Shown here: positions 8,667 through 17,882 of the stretch, one piece after another
Numbering within the stretch: position 1 is the stretch's first letter
Layout of the letters: each line of letters starts with the position of its first letter
NCBI RefSeq assembly: GCF_003391135.1
Contig: NZ_CP031455.1
Coordinates: 1,488,001 to 1,552,000 of the forward strand
From: Streptoverticillium olivoreticuli subsp. olivoreticuli
GTDB taxonomy: Bacteria; Actinomycetota; Actinomycetes; Streptomycetales; Streptomycetaceae
Direction of reading: 5' to 3'
DNA: 64,000 nucleotides
Translations under genes and position numbers: made by a program
The notes under the pieces: generated by a model
Told to the model about the DNA's origin: nothing
Database searches by the model: none
What the model saw: the letters and a program-made list of their open reading frames with translations, nothing else

Positions 8667-9524
8667 TCAGGCTCTGGACGCGCGCAGCGAATAGATCAGC
8701 GGGAGAGCGGGGCGGCCCTCGGGCATCCGGTAGACGGTGGCCGACCCGGGCCGGGTGCCGCTGGTGTCGCGTGCCCTGACCATTCCCTTGACCTGCTCGA
8801 ACAGCGAGAAATCGTATTCCCGCAGGAATTCCGGCCGCAGCCCGGCGGCGGTCACCGCGCTGACGACGTCCCCGAGGGTGTGCTGCCATTCCACCGAGCG
8901 GTTGTGGCGCGTCGGCGCGCCGGGGTCCGCGTACGTTCCCGGTTCGTCGTAGGTCAGTGGCCCCCGGGCGAAATAGTCCTCGGCCCAGGCGGTGCCGTCG
9001 TCGTTCAGGCACATTCCGACGGGGTGGAATTCGGCGAGGTAGAGGAAGCCGCCCGGTGCCACCAGTCCGGCCACCGCGCGGGCCCAGCCGACGAGGTCGG
9101 GCAGCCAGCACAGGGCGCCGAATCCGGTGTAGACGATGTCGAAGGTCTCGCCGCCCAGTACCGACGGCGCGTCGTACACATCCGCTTCCACGAATCGGGC
9201 GTCGGCCCGGCCCACATCCACCGCGAGTTCGCGTGCCGCGGCGATCGCCGCCGCCGAGAAGTCCAGTCCCGTCACCACGGCGCCCCGCCGGGCCCAGGAG
9301 AGGGTGTCGGTGCCGATATGGCACTGCAGGTGCAGCAGGCGTTTGCCGGTGACGTCCCCGACCTCGTCGAGCTCGAAGCCCCGCAGGTCGTCCCGCCCCT
9401 CCCGGAATCCCGCCAGGTCGTAGAAGTCGCTGCCCGTGTGGATGGGCACCCGCTCCTCCCACAGGGCGTGGTTGGCCTGGCGCCAGTGGTCGGCGGTCTC
9501 GCTCCGGGCGTCGTCGTTCGTCAC
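8667..9524 (-). CDS. Class I SAM-dependent methyltransferase
   Basis: About 285 residues. The SAM-binding loop is LLHLQCHIGTDTLSWARRG followed by the acidic GLDFS; the later FDIVYTGFGALCWL and PGGFLYLAEFHP blocks fit motifs IV-VI of class I methyltransferases. The unusual LQCHIGTDT form of motif I defines a subfamily common in actinomycetes whose substrate I do not know. The frame runs to 9785, but the upstream part looks like non-coding Arg/Gly-rich readthrough, so the GTG at 9524 is preferred; no strong ribosome binding site decides it. Confidence 0.75.
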   Translation of the reverse strand: MTNDDARSETADHWRQANHALWEERVPIHTGSDFYDLAGFREGRDDLRGFELDEVGDVTGKRLLHLQCHIGTDTLSWARRGAVVTGLDFSAAAIAAARELAVDVGRADARFVEADVYDAPSVLGGETFDIVYTGFGALCWLPDLVGWARAVAGLVAPGGFLYLAEFHPVGMCLNDDGTAWAEDYFARGPLTYDEPGTYADPGAPTRHNRSVEWQHTLGDVVSAVTAAGLRPEFLREYDFSLFEQVKGMVRARDTSGTRPGSATVYRMPEGRPALPLIYSLRASRA

Positions 9525-9939
9525 CGTTGCGACGCTACTCAGGGGGCCGGTGACCGCGCCAATGAATTCCCGGGCGCGTGGCCGTGAAAGGCCGCACGGC
9601 GTGGTGTCATTCGCCGTGACCCACGCCGTACGGACCTCCGCCGTCCCGGGTGCGTGGGCACCCCCAAGTGCTCGCACCGGGCCGGTTCTTCCCCGGTGAC
9701 TCCGGCGCCGCGCGTACGCGGCGCCGGAGTCGTGCACCGGTTTTCCGGACCCTCGGTGCCGGTCCCCCGTTGTTCCCCCGTTCACCGCCGCCTCATCGGC
9801 GGCGGTGGGAAAACGTTATGCCCGCACGCCGGGGCGGGAATACCTCACGAGTGCACACTCGCGGGCCGGGCACTGTCACCGGTGCACGGTCCGGCCGGGT
9901 GACCTGTGGGAATTCCGTCCCCCGGGCCGGGAGAATTCG
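9525..9939. other. Gene-free region with a perfect 15-bp hairpin
   Basis: Between the methyltransferase start and the PucR-type regulator stop, both leftward. GACTCCGGCGCCGCG (9698-9712) pairs with CGCGGCGCCGGAGTC (9717-9731) around a CGTA loop. This is a likely terminator for leftward transcription from the regulator. The rest should hold the methyltransferase promoter; no clear -10/-35 was seen. Confidence 0.5.
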
Positions 9940-11832
9940 TCACGGGGACATGCCGGTGGAACAGCCGGTCAGGGCCGGGAGTTCCATCCCGTCCACGGCG
10001 GCGAGCGCGAGGACGACCTCGTAGAGGTCGCCGCCTCCGGTGAACAGCTGGCGTCTCAGCAGCGGTTCGGCGCTGCGGACGTGCTCGCGCACGGTCTGGG
10101 GGTGCAGGCCCAGCCGGTGGGCCGCCCGTTCGACCCCGGTGTTCTCCGCGATCCAGGCCCGCAGGGTGCGGTGCAGGTCCCGGTCGTCGGCGGCCAGCCT
10201 GCCCAGGAACTCCGTCGCCCAGCCGCGCACGCCCTCGGTGTCCAGGAGCCGGTCCAAGGGCATGGCACCGCCCTGTTCGGCGGGGCCGTGGCCGTGTGCG
10301 TGGAGCGCGAGGTGCAGCACGGCCCGCGCCCGTACGTCGGTGAGATCGAGGCTCAGCAGCCCGGCCATACGGTCCATGCGCGCGCGTACGGTGTTGCGGC
10401 TCACGCCCAGGATCCTGGCGGCGTTGACGGCCGTGAACTCCAGGCCCAGCCCGACGGTCGCGAGCAGCGGGCCCCTGCTGGGGTAGGGCAGCGAGTCCAG
10501 CGGTCGCAGCGCCTCGTCCGCCCAGCGTCCGGCCTCGGCGAGGTCGAGGATCTCGGTCAGGCGGGTCTGTGACGCGTGCGCGGCCATCCGGTCCGGCCGG
10601 AACCGGGCCACCGCGAGCGCACGGGAGGCCTCTTTGTACGCCTCGGCGGTCCGGGCCAGCGGGTGGCGGCCGCTGCCGCCGAGGAACACGGCCTCGCGGG
10701 CGGCCACGATCCGGCGCAGCGCGGGTCCGACGCCGTCCGCGCGCTCGTCCCGTGCCGCCGCGTGTCCCGGCAGTGGCACGACGGCGATCAGGTGCTGCTC
10801 GTAGGCCGGGCAGCGGACGAGCAGGGCGCGGCCGTCGACGGCCGCGTCGCACTCGCGCGCCAGCGCGGCCCGCCGGCCCTCCGGGGCCTCCAGGATGTAG
10901 ACGTCGGCGGACTCCGCGTCGAGCAGCCCGGGGTGCAGCCCGGCGGCGGTGCGCTGGGCGAGGACCACGTCGCCGCCCATGAGCAGTTGGAGCACCGCGA
11001 GCCGCAGGGCGGACACGGCCTCCTCCGACCGGCGGTGGTGTTCCTCGGCGTCGCGTGCCCGGATCAGCAGGGCCAGCACGTCGGCGGCGTGGCCGATCAG
11101 TGCGGTGCTCTGCTCGTCGAACGGGCGGTTCCGGGCGGCGACGAGGACCGGGTGCGGGCTCCGTCGCCCCACCGTGACCAGCCGCAGGTGTCGTTGGTCC
11201 TCCTGGACGGCCGCCGCGTGCAGCCGCCCTTCGGTGAGCTCGGCGATCAGCTGCGGGTCGGCCGCCGGCGGCTGGGTGCCGTACCGGCCGGTCAGTGTCG
11301 CGGTGCCGTCGACGGCGGCACCGAGCCAGGCGGTCAGGCGGCGTACGGCGGCATCGGTGTCGTGCGTCCCCGTCCGGGCGAGCTCCAGCAGTTCCGTCAG
11401 CCGTGCCGAGCGGCCTCTCGCCTGGCGCAATTGCTCGTCGTCGATGGCGCGTTGGACGCGGCTCCAGGGGACGTCCTCGGACATCGTCAGGAGCGGTATC
11501 CCCAGTCGGGCCGTGGCCTCGACCAGGGCCTCGGGCGGTCCGGACGAGGCCGGTACGACCAGGGCCGCGGGGCCGTCGGCGGCCAGGTGGGCGAGGTGGA
11601 TCTCCGCCCGGTGCCGGTCGCGGGCCCAGTCGCCGTCGGCGGGGATCCGTACGAGCAGTCCGGCGAGGCCGCCCCGGCGGCCGGTGCCGTCCATGGGGCC
11701 GTACGGCGCCGTGGTACCTGACGGCACCGTCACGGCGCCGGTGACCGGGCGCTGTGCCCCGCGCTCCCTCGATCCCGGTCCGAACCGCAGCGTCAGCTCC
11801 GGAATCCCCGCGAGCAAACCCACCGTGACCAC
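9940..11832 (-). CDS. PucR-family transcriptional regulator
   Basis: A 630-residue regulator. It starts with the PucR-type N-terminal block VTVGLLAGIPELTLRFGPG, followed by a long ligand-sensing middle part. The C-terminus holds the PucR helix-turn-helix AARILGVSRNTVRARMDR (about residue 485) and a second HTH-like segment, AAHRLGLHPQTVREHVRS, near residue 590. The start is a GTG with GAGGGGAG six bases upstream; the frame extends further but without a binding site. PucR proteins respond to metabolites such as purine or amino-acid breakdown products. No catabolic operon is adjacent, so the target is unknown. The neighbour downstream in the same direction is a methyltransferase more than 400 bp away. 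Confidence 0.85.
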   Translation of the reverse strand: MVTVGLLAGIPELTLRFGPGSRERGAQRPVTGAVTVPSGTTAPYGPMDGTGRRGGLAGLLVRIPADGDWARDRHRAEIHLAHLAADGPAALVVPASSGPPEALVEATARLGIPLLTMSEDVPWSRVQRAIDDEQLRQARGRSARLTELLELARTGTHDTDAAVRRLTAWLGAAVDGTATLTGRYGTQPPAADPQLIAELTEGRLHAAAVQEDQRHLRLVTVGRRSPHPVLVAARNRPFDEQSTALIGHAADVLALLIRARDAEEHHRRSEEAVSALRLAVLQLLMGGDVVLAQRTAAGLHPGLLDAESADVYILEAPEGRRAALARECDAAVDGRALLVRCPAYEQHLIAVVPLPGHAAARDERADGVGPALRRIVAAREAVFLGGSGRHPLARTAEAYKEASRALAVARFRPDRMAAHASQTRLTEILDLAEAGRWADEALRPLDSLPYPSRGPLLATVGLGLEFTAVNAARILGVSRNTVRARMDRMAGLLSLDLTDVRARAVLHLALHAHGHGPAEQGGAMPLDRLLDTEGVRGWATEFLGRLAADDRDLHRTLRAWIAENTGVERAAHRLGLHPQTVREHVRSAEPLLRRQLFTGGGDLYEVVLALAAVDGMELPALTGCSTGMSP

Positions 11833-12060
11833 CGGTTTCTCCCCTCGACCAGCCCCCGCAAGGCTACTTGAGCACGACGGCGCCGGTTGCGCGACGAGGG
11901 GGCATGATTTCAGCCGCACGCGGGGGTGCGGGCGCGGTGGCGTGCCGGTACGGGCGTGCTGCGGGTGGGGGGAAGAGCGGCGCGGATCGTCGGCGTCCGG
12001 CGGGTAGGGACGGTCCGCGCGTCACGCACGGCGCGCAAGGGGCCGGTCGGAAGGATGTCC

Positions 12061-12582
12061 ATGTTCGGTGGTCGCGGTGTGGTGGTCGCGGTGTGTTCCG
12101 CGGCGTTGGCCGCTTCGTCTTTCGCCGGTGCTCCGGCGACGCGGGCGGCGGGGCTGATCGTCTGCGCGGGGCGGGAGAGCACGACGTACGACCCGGGGCT
12201 GACCCTCGTGCCGCGGCCGACGGTTCTTCACGCGACGAGCGCGTACACCTGCTCGGGGCGGCCGGGCGAGTCGGTGGCGGCCGCCGGGCGCACCGAAGGG
12301 GTCTCGCCGGAGGCGTCCTGTCTCGCGGTGGACTCGCCCCGGGCGCGGGAGCGGGTGCGCTTCGCCGACGGCCGGGAGTCGGTGATCTCGTACGAGGGGT
12401 CGGCCCTGCGGGCCGGCGGCGCGCACGAGGTCCATCTCACGGGGCACGTCGTCGAGGGGTTCGCGGAAGGGGCGGAGGTGACGCGGGACGTGAGTCTGCT
12501 TCCCGCCTCGCTGCCCACCGATTGCGCGACGGTGGGTGTGCCGGCCGCGACCGGCCAGGGCCAGTTGCGCATCGCCTTCTGA
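12061..12582 (+). CDS. Small secreted protein with four cysteines
   Basis: About 173 residues. MFGGRGVVVAVCSAALAASS leads into AGAPATRAAG, a Sec-type signal peptide cleaved near residue 30. The mature part holds four Cys in spaced positions (IVCAG, YTCSG, ASCLA, TDCAT), suggesting two disulfides and an extracellular beta-rich fold. GGAAGG lies six bases before this ATG; an ATG at 12055 is the alternative. No known domain was recognised. It precedes the TetR gene by about 85 bp, but a functional link is not supported. Confidence 0.65.
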   Translation: MFGGRGVVVAVCSAALAASSFAGAPATRAAGLIVCAGRESTTYDPGLTLVPRPTVLHATSAYTCSGRPGESVAAAGRTEGVSPEASCLAVDSPRARERVRFADGRESVISYEGSALRAGGAHEVHLTGHVVEGFAEGAEVTRDVSLLPASLPTDCATVGVPAATGQGQLRIAF

Positions 12583-12666
12583 GGGCCCTGGCCCTCGGAA
12601 GGGGCGGTACGTGGCACGGTGTACGGTCGGGGTCGACCGCCGTGCGAGAAAGGTAAGGGCCTGCCG

Positions 12667-13284
12667 ATGACCCCGCCCCGGAGCCCCGCTCCAGAGACCT
12701 TCCGGGAGCGCGCCCGCCGGCAGCAGATCGTCGAGTGCACCATCGACCTGATCTCCACCCGGGGCTTCCCGGCGACGTCGCTGTCGGCGATCGCCGAGGA
12801 GGCAGGGATCTCCAAGGCCGCCGTCCTCTACCACTTCTCGTCGAAGGACAACCTCACGCGTACGGCGCTGACCCAGGTGCTGGAGCAGTTCACCGCGTAC
12901 GTCGCCGAGCGGGTGGAGGGTGAGCCGGACCCGCTGGCCGCGGTCGTCGCGTACGTGCGCGCGATGGTGTCGTACCAGCAGGCCAACCGCCGTCATGTGC
13001 GGGTGATCACCGAGATGCTGCTCGACGACGAGAGCGGCACCCGGCTGAAGGCCCCGGGGTCCCACGACACCCACGGCCGCCTTCAGGCGCTGGCCGGCCT
13101 CCTCGCCGCGGGGCAGGAGGCCGGCCAGTTGCGCCGGTTCGACCCGGACGCCGTGGCCCTGGCGATCGGCGGCGCGATCGACGGCGTGATCTCGCACTGG
13201 CTCGCCCACCCGGAGTTCGACCTGGACGCGGCGGCGGACGAACTGGAGACGTTCACGCTGGCCGCGATCCGCCGCCTCGGCTGA
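12667..13284 (+). CDS. TetR-family transcriptional repressor
   Basis: A 205-residue TetR-type protein. The DNA-binding helix-turn-helix is complete: IVECTIDLISTRGFPATSLS, AIAEEAGISKAAVLYHFSSK, DNL. The C-terminal ligand domain is generic. The start chosen is the ATG at 12667 with AAGGTAAGGG upstream. The gene converges on the FAD monooxygenase gene 35 bp away, and that gene's promoter carries tandem ACCGATCGGT palindromes of the kind TetR proteins bind. The likely role is ligand-relieved repression of the monooxygenase (inference). Confidence 0.88.
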   Translation: MTPPRSPAPETFRERARRQQIVECTIDLISTRGFPATSLSAIAEEAGISKAAVLYHFSSKDNLTRTALTQVLEQFTAYVAERVEGEPDPLAAVVAYVRAMVSYQQANRRHVRVITEMLLDDESGTRLKAPGSHDTHGRLQALAGLLAAGQEAGQLRRFDPDAVALAIGGAIDGVISHWLAHPEFDLDAAADELETFTLAAIRRLG

Positions 13285-13319
13285 GCCGGGCGCTCACACC
13301 GGCGCCGCCGCCGCGTCCG

Positions 13320-14540
13320 TCATGCCCGCGCGAAGTCGGGCGCGTGCTCCGGGCGGATGCCGATGCCGCCGAGGTACGCGGTCACGCCGCGCAGCGGCGG
13401 CACCTTCTGGAGCAGCCGGAGGGCCGGGGGCACGGTGTCCGGCGGAAGGGTGCCCTCCAGGACGGCGCGGAGCACCGCGTGCTCGCCCGTCTGGGACTTC
13501 TGCACCATGGCCATCGGCAGCCAGCGGCGCTTCTGCACCCGGGCCAGGTCGTGGACGCAGACGGTGCCGTCGCGCAGGGGCCCGGCGAGGATGCGCGCGG
13601 CCGCGACCGCGTCCTGGACCGCGAGGTTGACGCCGACGCCGCCGACCGGTGACATGGTGTGGGCCGCGTCGCCGATGCACAGCAGGCCGCCTCGGTACCA
13701 CCGGCGCAGGCGGCCCATGGAGACCTCCAGCAGTTTGACGTCGTCCCAGGACCGGATGCCGTCCGTCACCGAGCCGTCCCAGCCGCACAGGGCGCCGAGG
13801 CGGTCGCGGAACCACTGGATGTCGTTGGCCCGCAGTTCCTTGTCACTGCCCTTCCTGATCAGGTAGGAGGTCTGGTAGTAGTCGCCGCGGTCCATGGTGA
13901 CGGCTGCCTGGCCGTGGCCGAAGCGGGCGAGGACCCTGCCGTCCTTGAGGCCGCCGCGCGGGCCGTCGACCCTCACCTGCCATACGTCCATGGGCACTTC
14001 GAACTCCTCGGGGTGGAGTCCGGCCTCTCGGCGGACGAGGGAGTGGCGGCCGTCGCAGGCGACCGTGAGATCGGCGGCGAGCTCTCCGGGGGCGCCGTTC
14101 TCGTCGGTGTAGTGGACGCCGGTGACCCGCCCGCCTTCCCTGCGCAGGCCCGTGACCGTGGTGCGCATCCGCAGGGTGAACGACGGCTCGGCCGCGGCGG
14201 CGCCCGCGAGGAGGTCGAGGAAGTCCCACTGCGGGACCATCGCTATGTACTTGTGCCTGCCGGGGATGCGGCGGAGGTCCGCCGCGACGACGGAGGCGGT
14301 GCCGAACTGCATCCGCATCTCCTCCATCTTGGGGAACGGCAGTTCCGCGAACTTCTCGCCGAGGCCGAGCTCGTCGAGCAAGTGCAGCGTCGACGGGTGG
14401 ACGGTGTCCCCCCGGAAGTCCCGCAGGAAGTCCCCGTGCTTCTCCAGCACGGTCACCTCGATGCCGGCCCTGGCCAGCAGCAGGCCGAGCATCATGCCCG
14501 CCGGTCCGCCCCCCACGATGCAGCACGTCGTGCGCTCCAT
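13320..14540 (-). CDS. FAD-dependent aromatic-ring-hydroxylase-type monooxygenase
   Basis: A 406-residue flavoprotein of the PHBH/UbiH group. CCIVGGGPAGMMLGLLLARA (residues 6-25) is the Rossmann FAD site, with ARAGIEVTVLEK completing the fold. ACDGRHSLVRR near residue 165 is the DG motif, and CIGDAAHTMSPVGGVGVNLA near 293 is the second FAD-contacting GD motif. Such enzymes use NAD(P)H and O2 to hydroxylate or epoxidise aromatic or polyketide substrates, or inactivate antibiotics. The start has a purine-rich GAGGAGAGGCGGAAG upstream. Its promoter holds TetR-type operators and the adjacent gene codes for a TetR protein. The substrate is unknown; the beta-lactamase gene on the other side raises a resistance or detoxification role only as speculation. 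Confidence 0.85.
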   Translation of the reverse strand: MERTTCCIVGGGPAGMMLGLLLARAGIEVTVLEKHGDFLRDFRGDTVHPSTLHLLDELGLGEKFAELPFPKMEEMRMQFGTASVVAADLRRIPGRHKYIAMVPQWDFLDLLAGAAAAEPSFTLRMRTTVTGLRREGGRVTGVHYTDENGAPGELAADLTVACDGRHSLVRREAGLHPEEFEVPMDVWQVRVDGPRGGLKDGRVLARFGHGQAAVTMDRGDYYQTSYLIRKGSDKELRANDIQWFRDRLGALCGWDGSVTDGIRSWDDVKLLEVSMGRLRRWYRGGLLCIGDAAHTMSPVGGVGVNLAVQDAVAAARILAGPLRDGTVCVHDLARVQKRRWLPMAMVQKSQTGEHAVLRAVLEGTLPPDTVPPALRLLQKVPPLRGVTAYLGGIGIRPEHAPDFARA

Positions 14541-14577
14541 GCTTCCGCCTCTCCTCAGCGTTGCCGTCCGACCGGCC

Positions 14578-14624
14578 CTGACCGATCTCTGACCGATCGG
14601 TCAGTAATCTAACCGATCGGTCAG
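14578..14624. promoter_or_regulatory. Tandem TetR-type operators
   Basis: CTGACCGATCGGTCAG (14589-14604) is a perfect 16-bp palindrome. CTAACCGATCGGTCAG (14609-14624) repeats it with one change 20 bp later, and a half copy CTGACCGATCT lies at 14578-14588. They sit 38-84 bp before the monooxygenase start. The ACCGATCGGT core is a common TetR-family target, and a TetR gene lies at the other end of the monooxygenase gene. Confidence 0.75.
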
Positions 14625-14800
14625 GGTGGTGTTCAAGGGGGTTTCGGGGAACCAGGTGACACCTTCCGGCTCTTGTGGCACCTGGGAACTATGCGACTGG
14701 TAGCGGCAAATGAGGCGAGTGATGATGAAGTGAAACCATTCGAGCCGTCAGGGGCGTCATGGATGACGTACTGGCCGCAGGAGAGCAGGAGGAAGCGAAC

Positions 14801-15718
14801 GTGGAGACCGCAGGAGCACGCCCGACCCGCCGCGCGATACTGACCCTCGGCGCCGGAACGGCGCTGGCCGCCGCCGTGTCCACAGGCGGGACGGCATACG
14901 CCTCGACGCCCGGCGAGGACGCGCTGACCGAGCGGCTCAAGGAGCTGGAGCGGGAGCATTCCGCCCGCCTGGGGGTGTACGCCCGGGACACGGCCACGGG
15001 CAGGACGGTGCTCTACCGCGCGGACGAGCGCTTCCCGATGTGTTCGACCTTCAAGACGCTGCTCGCCGCGGCCGTCCTGCGGGACCTCGACCACCACGGC
15101 GAGTTCCTCGCCAAGCGCATCCGCTACACCAAGAAGGACACCGACGCCTCGGGCTACGCCCCCGTCACGGGCAAGGCCGAGAACCTTCGCCACGGCATGA
15201 CCGTCTCGCAGCTGTGCTCCGCCACCGTCAGTTACAGCGACAACGCCGCCGCCAACCTCCTGCTCCACGAGCTGGGAGGCCCGAACGCCATCACCCGCTT
15301 CTGCCGCTCGACCGGCGACGGCACGACCCGGCTCGACCGCTGGGAGCCCGACCTGAACTCGGCGGAACCGGAACGCCGGACCGACACCACCACCCCGCGC
15401 GCCATCGGGCAGACCTACGCGCGCCTCACCCTCGGGGACGCGCTCGACCCCAAGGACCGCAAGCGGCTGACCGGTTGGCTGCTGGCCAACACGACCAGCG
15501 CCGAACGCTTCCGCGCCGGCCTCCCCGCGGACTGGACCCTGGCCGACAAGACCGGCGCCGGGAAGTACGGGACCAACAACGACGTCGGCATCACCTGGCC
15601 CCCGCACCGGCCGCCGATCGTGCTGTCGGTCCTGACGACCAAGCACGACCGCGAGGCGGCGGCGGACAATCCACTCATCGCAAGGACCGCCGCACTCGTG
15701 GCGAACGCCCTCGGCTGA
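14801..15718 (+). CDS. Class A beta-lactamase, twin-arginine exported
   Basis: A 305-residue serine beta-lactamase that hydrolyses beta-lactams outside the membrane. All class A elements are present: the nucleophile motif STFK, SDN (in YSDNAAAN), the omega-loop ExxLN as WEPDLN, and the KTG triad. A Cys sits directly before the active-site Ser (MCSTFK). The N-terminus has RPTRRAILTLGAG, a Tat signal, as in other Streptomyces enzymes. The GTG at 14801 is chosen because AGGAGGA lies seven bases upstream and the Tat motif then falls near residue 10; an ATG at 14759 is in frame. The substrate range cannot be read from sequence. Confidence 0.92.
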   Translation: METAGARPTRRAILTLGAGTALAAAVSTGGTAYASTPGEDALTERLKELEREHSARLGVYARDTATGRTVLYRADERFPMCSTFKTLLAAAVLRDLDHHGEFLAKRIRYTKKDTDASGYAPVTGKAENLRHGMTVSQLCSATVSYSDNAAANLLLHELGGPNAITRFCRSTGDGTTRLDRWEPDLNSAEPERRTDTTTPRAIGQTYARLTLGDALDPKDRKRLTGWLLANTTSAERFRAGLPADWTLADKTGAGKYGTNNDVGITWPPHRPPIVLSVLTTKHDREAAADNPLIARTAALVANALG

Positions 15719-15730
15719 CCGGCCCGGAGG

Positions 15731-16468
15731 TCAGTCGGACGTGCGGCGCAGGACCAGGGAGACGAAGCCCCAGCTCGACCGGTAGCTGTGCAGCCATTCG
15801 GCGCGGCGGGTCGCGGCCGTTGCCAGTGCCTCCGCGCTGTCGGGGTCGGTGGGGTGGTCCAGGGCCCAGGAGGCGAGCGAACCCCAGCAGGCCCATTCGT
15901 AGTCGTCGAGCTCCCGGCGCGTGCTGACGTGCCCGTGGACGGGGGTCCAGCCGTCGGCGGTGACGCGGTCCACGGTGGTCGCCAGGTCGGCGAAGTCGCC
16001 GAGCATCTCGACCGCCTCCGGGGTCGGTTCGCTCTCCCAGAAGCCGTCGCCGATCAGGACGCGCCCGCCGGGGGCCAGGTGCTCGCGCGCCGCCGCGAGG
16101 GTGGGGAGCAGGCCGCCGAAGGCATGGGCGGCCCCGACGCTGAGCACCAGGTCGAAGGCGTGCGGGGAGACGAACCCGGCGGCCTCCTGGTGATGGAGTG
16201 TCAGGCGCTCCCGGACGCCACGCCCGCCCGCGGCCTCGCGGGCCTCTTCCAGCGCGGGTTCGGAGACGTCGACGCCCTCGGCACGCAGCTCGGGGTAGGC
16301 GGCCAGGGCCCGGAGGAGCCACTCCCCTCCACCGCAGCCGAGGTCGAGCACGCGCGCGTCGTCGCGAGGGATCCCCCGCTCGAGCAGCAGACGCACCGAT
16401 TCGTCGTCGAGCGGTGCCTTGATGGGATGGCCGGCATGAGCGATCGCGGAAATCTGTTCACGGTTCAC
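15731..16468 (-). CDS. SAM-dependent methyltransferase
   Basis: About 245 residues. VLDLGCGGGEWLLRALAAYP is the SAM-binding loop, GVDVSEPALEEA the acidic second strand, FDLVLSVGAAHAF motif IV and LAPGGRVLIGDGFW motif V. Such free-standing class I methyltransferases act on small molecules, but nothing nearby names a substrate. The frame runs up to 16603; the GTG at 16468 is preferred because homologous-looking sequence begins there (NREQISAIAHAG), although no strong ribosome binding site is visible. It converges on the beta-lactamase gene with a 12-bp gap. Confidence 0.75.
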   Translation of the reverse strand: MNREQISAIAHAGHPIKAPLDDESVRLLLERGIPRDDARVLDLGCGGGEWLLRALAAYPELRAEGVDVSEPALEEAREAAGGRGVRERLTLHHQEAAGFVSPHAFDLVLSVGAAHAFGGLLPTLAAAREHLAPGGRVLIGDGFWESEPTPEAVEMLGDFADLATTVDRVTADGWTPVHGHVSTRRELDDYEWACWGSLASWALDHPTDPDSAEALATAATRRAEWLHSYRSSWGFVSLVLRRTSD

Positions 16469-16705
16469 CGGCGCAGCGTGCCACTGCGGAAGATCCGGCG
16501 CACACGCTTTTTGTCGGGTGCGCACGCGGTGGTCGGGGCGGCCGGTGCGGGACGGCGACCAGGGCACCGTCCGAGAGGGCCGTGGCAGCGCCACGTGTGA
16601 CATGCCGCCGATGGCGTAATGGCGACGTGGGGCTGTTCGAGCGGGTCACGCTGCGAGCCTTGGCCATGGTCTCAGGAGCCCGCTGCAACCCGCTGGGAGT
16701 GACAG

Positions 16706-17872
16706 GTGGACCAGCAACACCGCGGCGACGTCGGCAGCGCCTCGGGCCGCCGCGCGGCGAGGCTGAGCAATGTCGGTCTGGAGGTGCCTGCTCCGCCCGC
16801 CTGGATGCGCTGGATGCCGGCCGCCTACGTCGCGGCCGTCCTGTTGCTCGAACCGGTGACGCCCGTGCAATGGCCCGTGAGCTTCCTGCTCATCGCCCTG
16901 CCCGTGGTCGCCGCCTACACTCTGAGCCCCATCAGCGTCGTCGGCATCACGGTCTTCGCCGTCGCCTTCGAAGCCGTCCTGGCCGGCACCCCGTGCTGTG
17001 CCGGGCGCGTCACGAACGACCTGTGGGAACGCCACTACGTGGGCGCCTACATCTCCACCGCCCTGGTCGGCGTCCTCGGCACGGCCCTGGCCGCGCACAG
17101 ACAGCGCCAGGAGGCCCACCTGGTCCGCGCCAACTCGGTCGCCGAGGCGCTGATGCACACACTGCTGCCGCCGGTCCCGCACAAGGTGGGCCATGTGCTG
17201 GCGGCCAGCCTCTACCGCCCCGCCGAGGTCCGCACCCTGGTCGGCGGCGACCTCTTCGACATCCGCGCCACCGGGACGGGCGAGCGCGCCATCATCGGCG
17301 ACGTCCGCGGGAAGGGCCTCCAGGCCGTACGCACCGTCGTCGACGTACTCGGCAGCTTCCGTCAGGCCGTCTACGACCCCGGCAGCCTGCAGCAGGTCGC
17401 CGCGAGCATGGAGCGCCGCATGGCGCACGAGGCCGAATCGATCCTCGACGACGAGCTGTTCGTCACCGCCGCCCTGATCGAGTACGACCCTTCGGCCCAG
17501 CAGGTGACGATCATCAACCACGGCCATATCGAGCCCGTCGTGATCTCCCGCGGAGAAGTCCACGCCCTCACCGGACCGCCCGCCCTCCCGCTCGGCCTGG
17601 GTGCCCTGCACGCGGAGCGCCCCGTGGCCTACACCCACCCCTTCACGCGCGGCGACGTCCTCCTGCTGTGCACCGACGGGCTGATCGAGGCCCGCGACCC
17701 GGCCGGGGCCTTCTACCCGCTCCTCGACCGGCTCCGCCACCGTTTCGCCGGCCGGACGGCCCCGGAACCCGTCGACGTCATCGACTTCCTCGACACCGAC
17801 CTGCCCCGTCACACCCGTTCACTGCACGACGACGTCGCGATCCTCGTCCTCGCCCCGCGCGGGGACTCGTAG
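16706..17872 (+). CDS. Membrane-anchored PP2C/SpoIIE-type Ser/Thr phosphatase
   Basis: A 388-residue protein. Hydrophobic helices fill about residues 33-130. A SpoIIE (PPM) catalytic domain follows: the metal-binding blocks are GGDLFDIRAT (about 180), IGDVRGKGLQA (197), NHGHIEPV (272), LLLCTDGLIEARD (314) and SLHDDVAILVL (373). These enzymes dephosphorylate anti-anti-sigma factors or related regulators at the membrane. No PAS, GAF or anti-sigma HATPase domain is attached. A paralogue with the same layout lies at 25.4 kb. The GTG start has GGAG seven bases upstream. Confidence 0.87.
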   Translation: MDQQHRGDVGSASGRRAARLSNVGLEVPAPPAWMRWMPAAYVAAVLLLEPVTPVQWPVSFLLIALPVVAAYTLSPISVVGITVFAVAFEAVLAGTPCCAGRVTNDLWERHYVGAYISTALVGVLGTALAAHRQRQEAHLVRANSVAEALMHTLLPPVPHKVGHVLAASLYRPAEVRTLVGGDLFDIRATGTGERAIIGDVRGKGLQAVRTVVDVLGSFRQAVYDPGSLQQVAASMERRMAHEAESILDDELFVTAALIEYDPSAQQVTIINHGHIEPVVISRGEVHALTGPPALPLGLGALHAERPVAYTHPFTRGDVLLLCTDGLIEARDPAGAFYPLLDRLRHRFAGRTAPEPVDVIDFLDTDLPRHTRSLHDDVAILVLAPRGDS

Positions 17873-17882
17873 GAAGTACCGT

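Noticed and set aside
14633..15646. Minus-strand 337-codon frame over the beta-lactamase gene
   Set aside because: Antisense shadow. The plus strand has all four class A beta-lactamase motifs, a Tat signal and a ribosome binding site.
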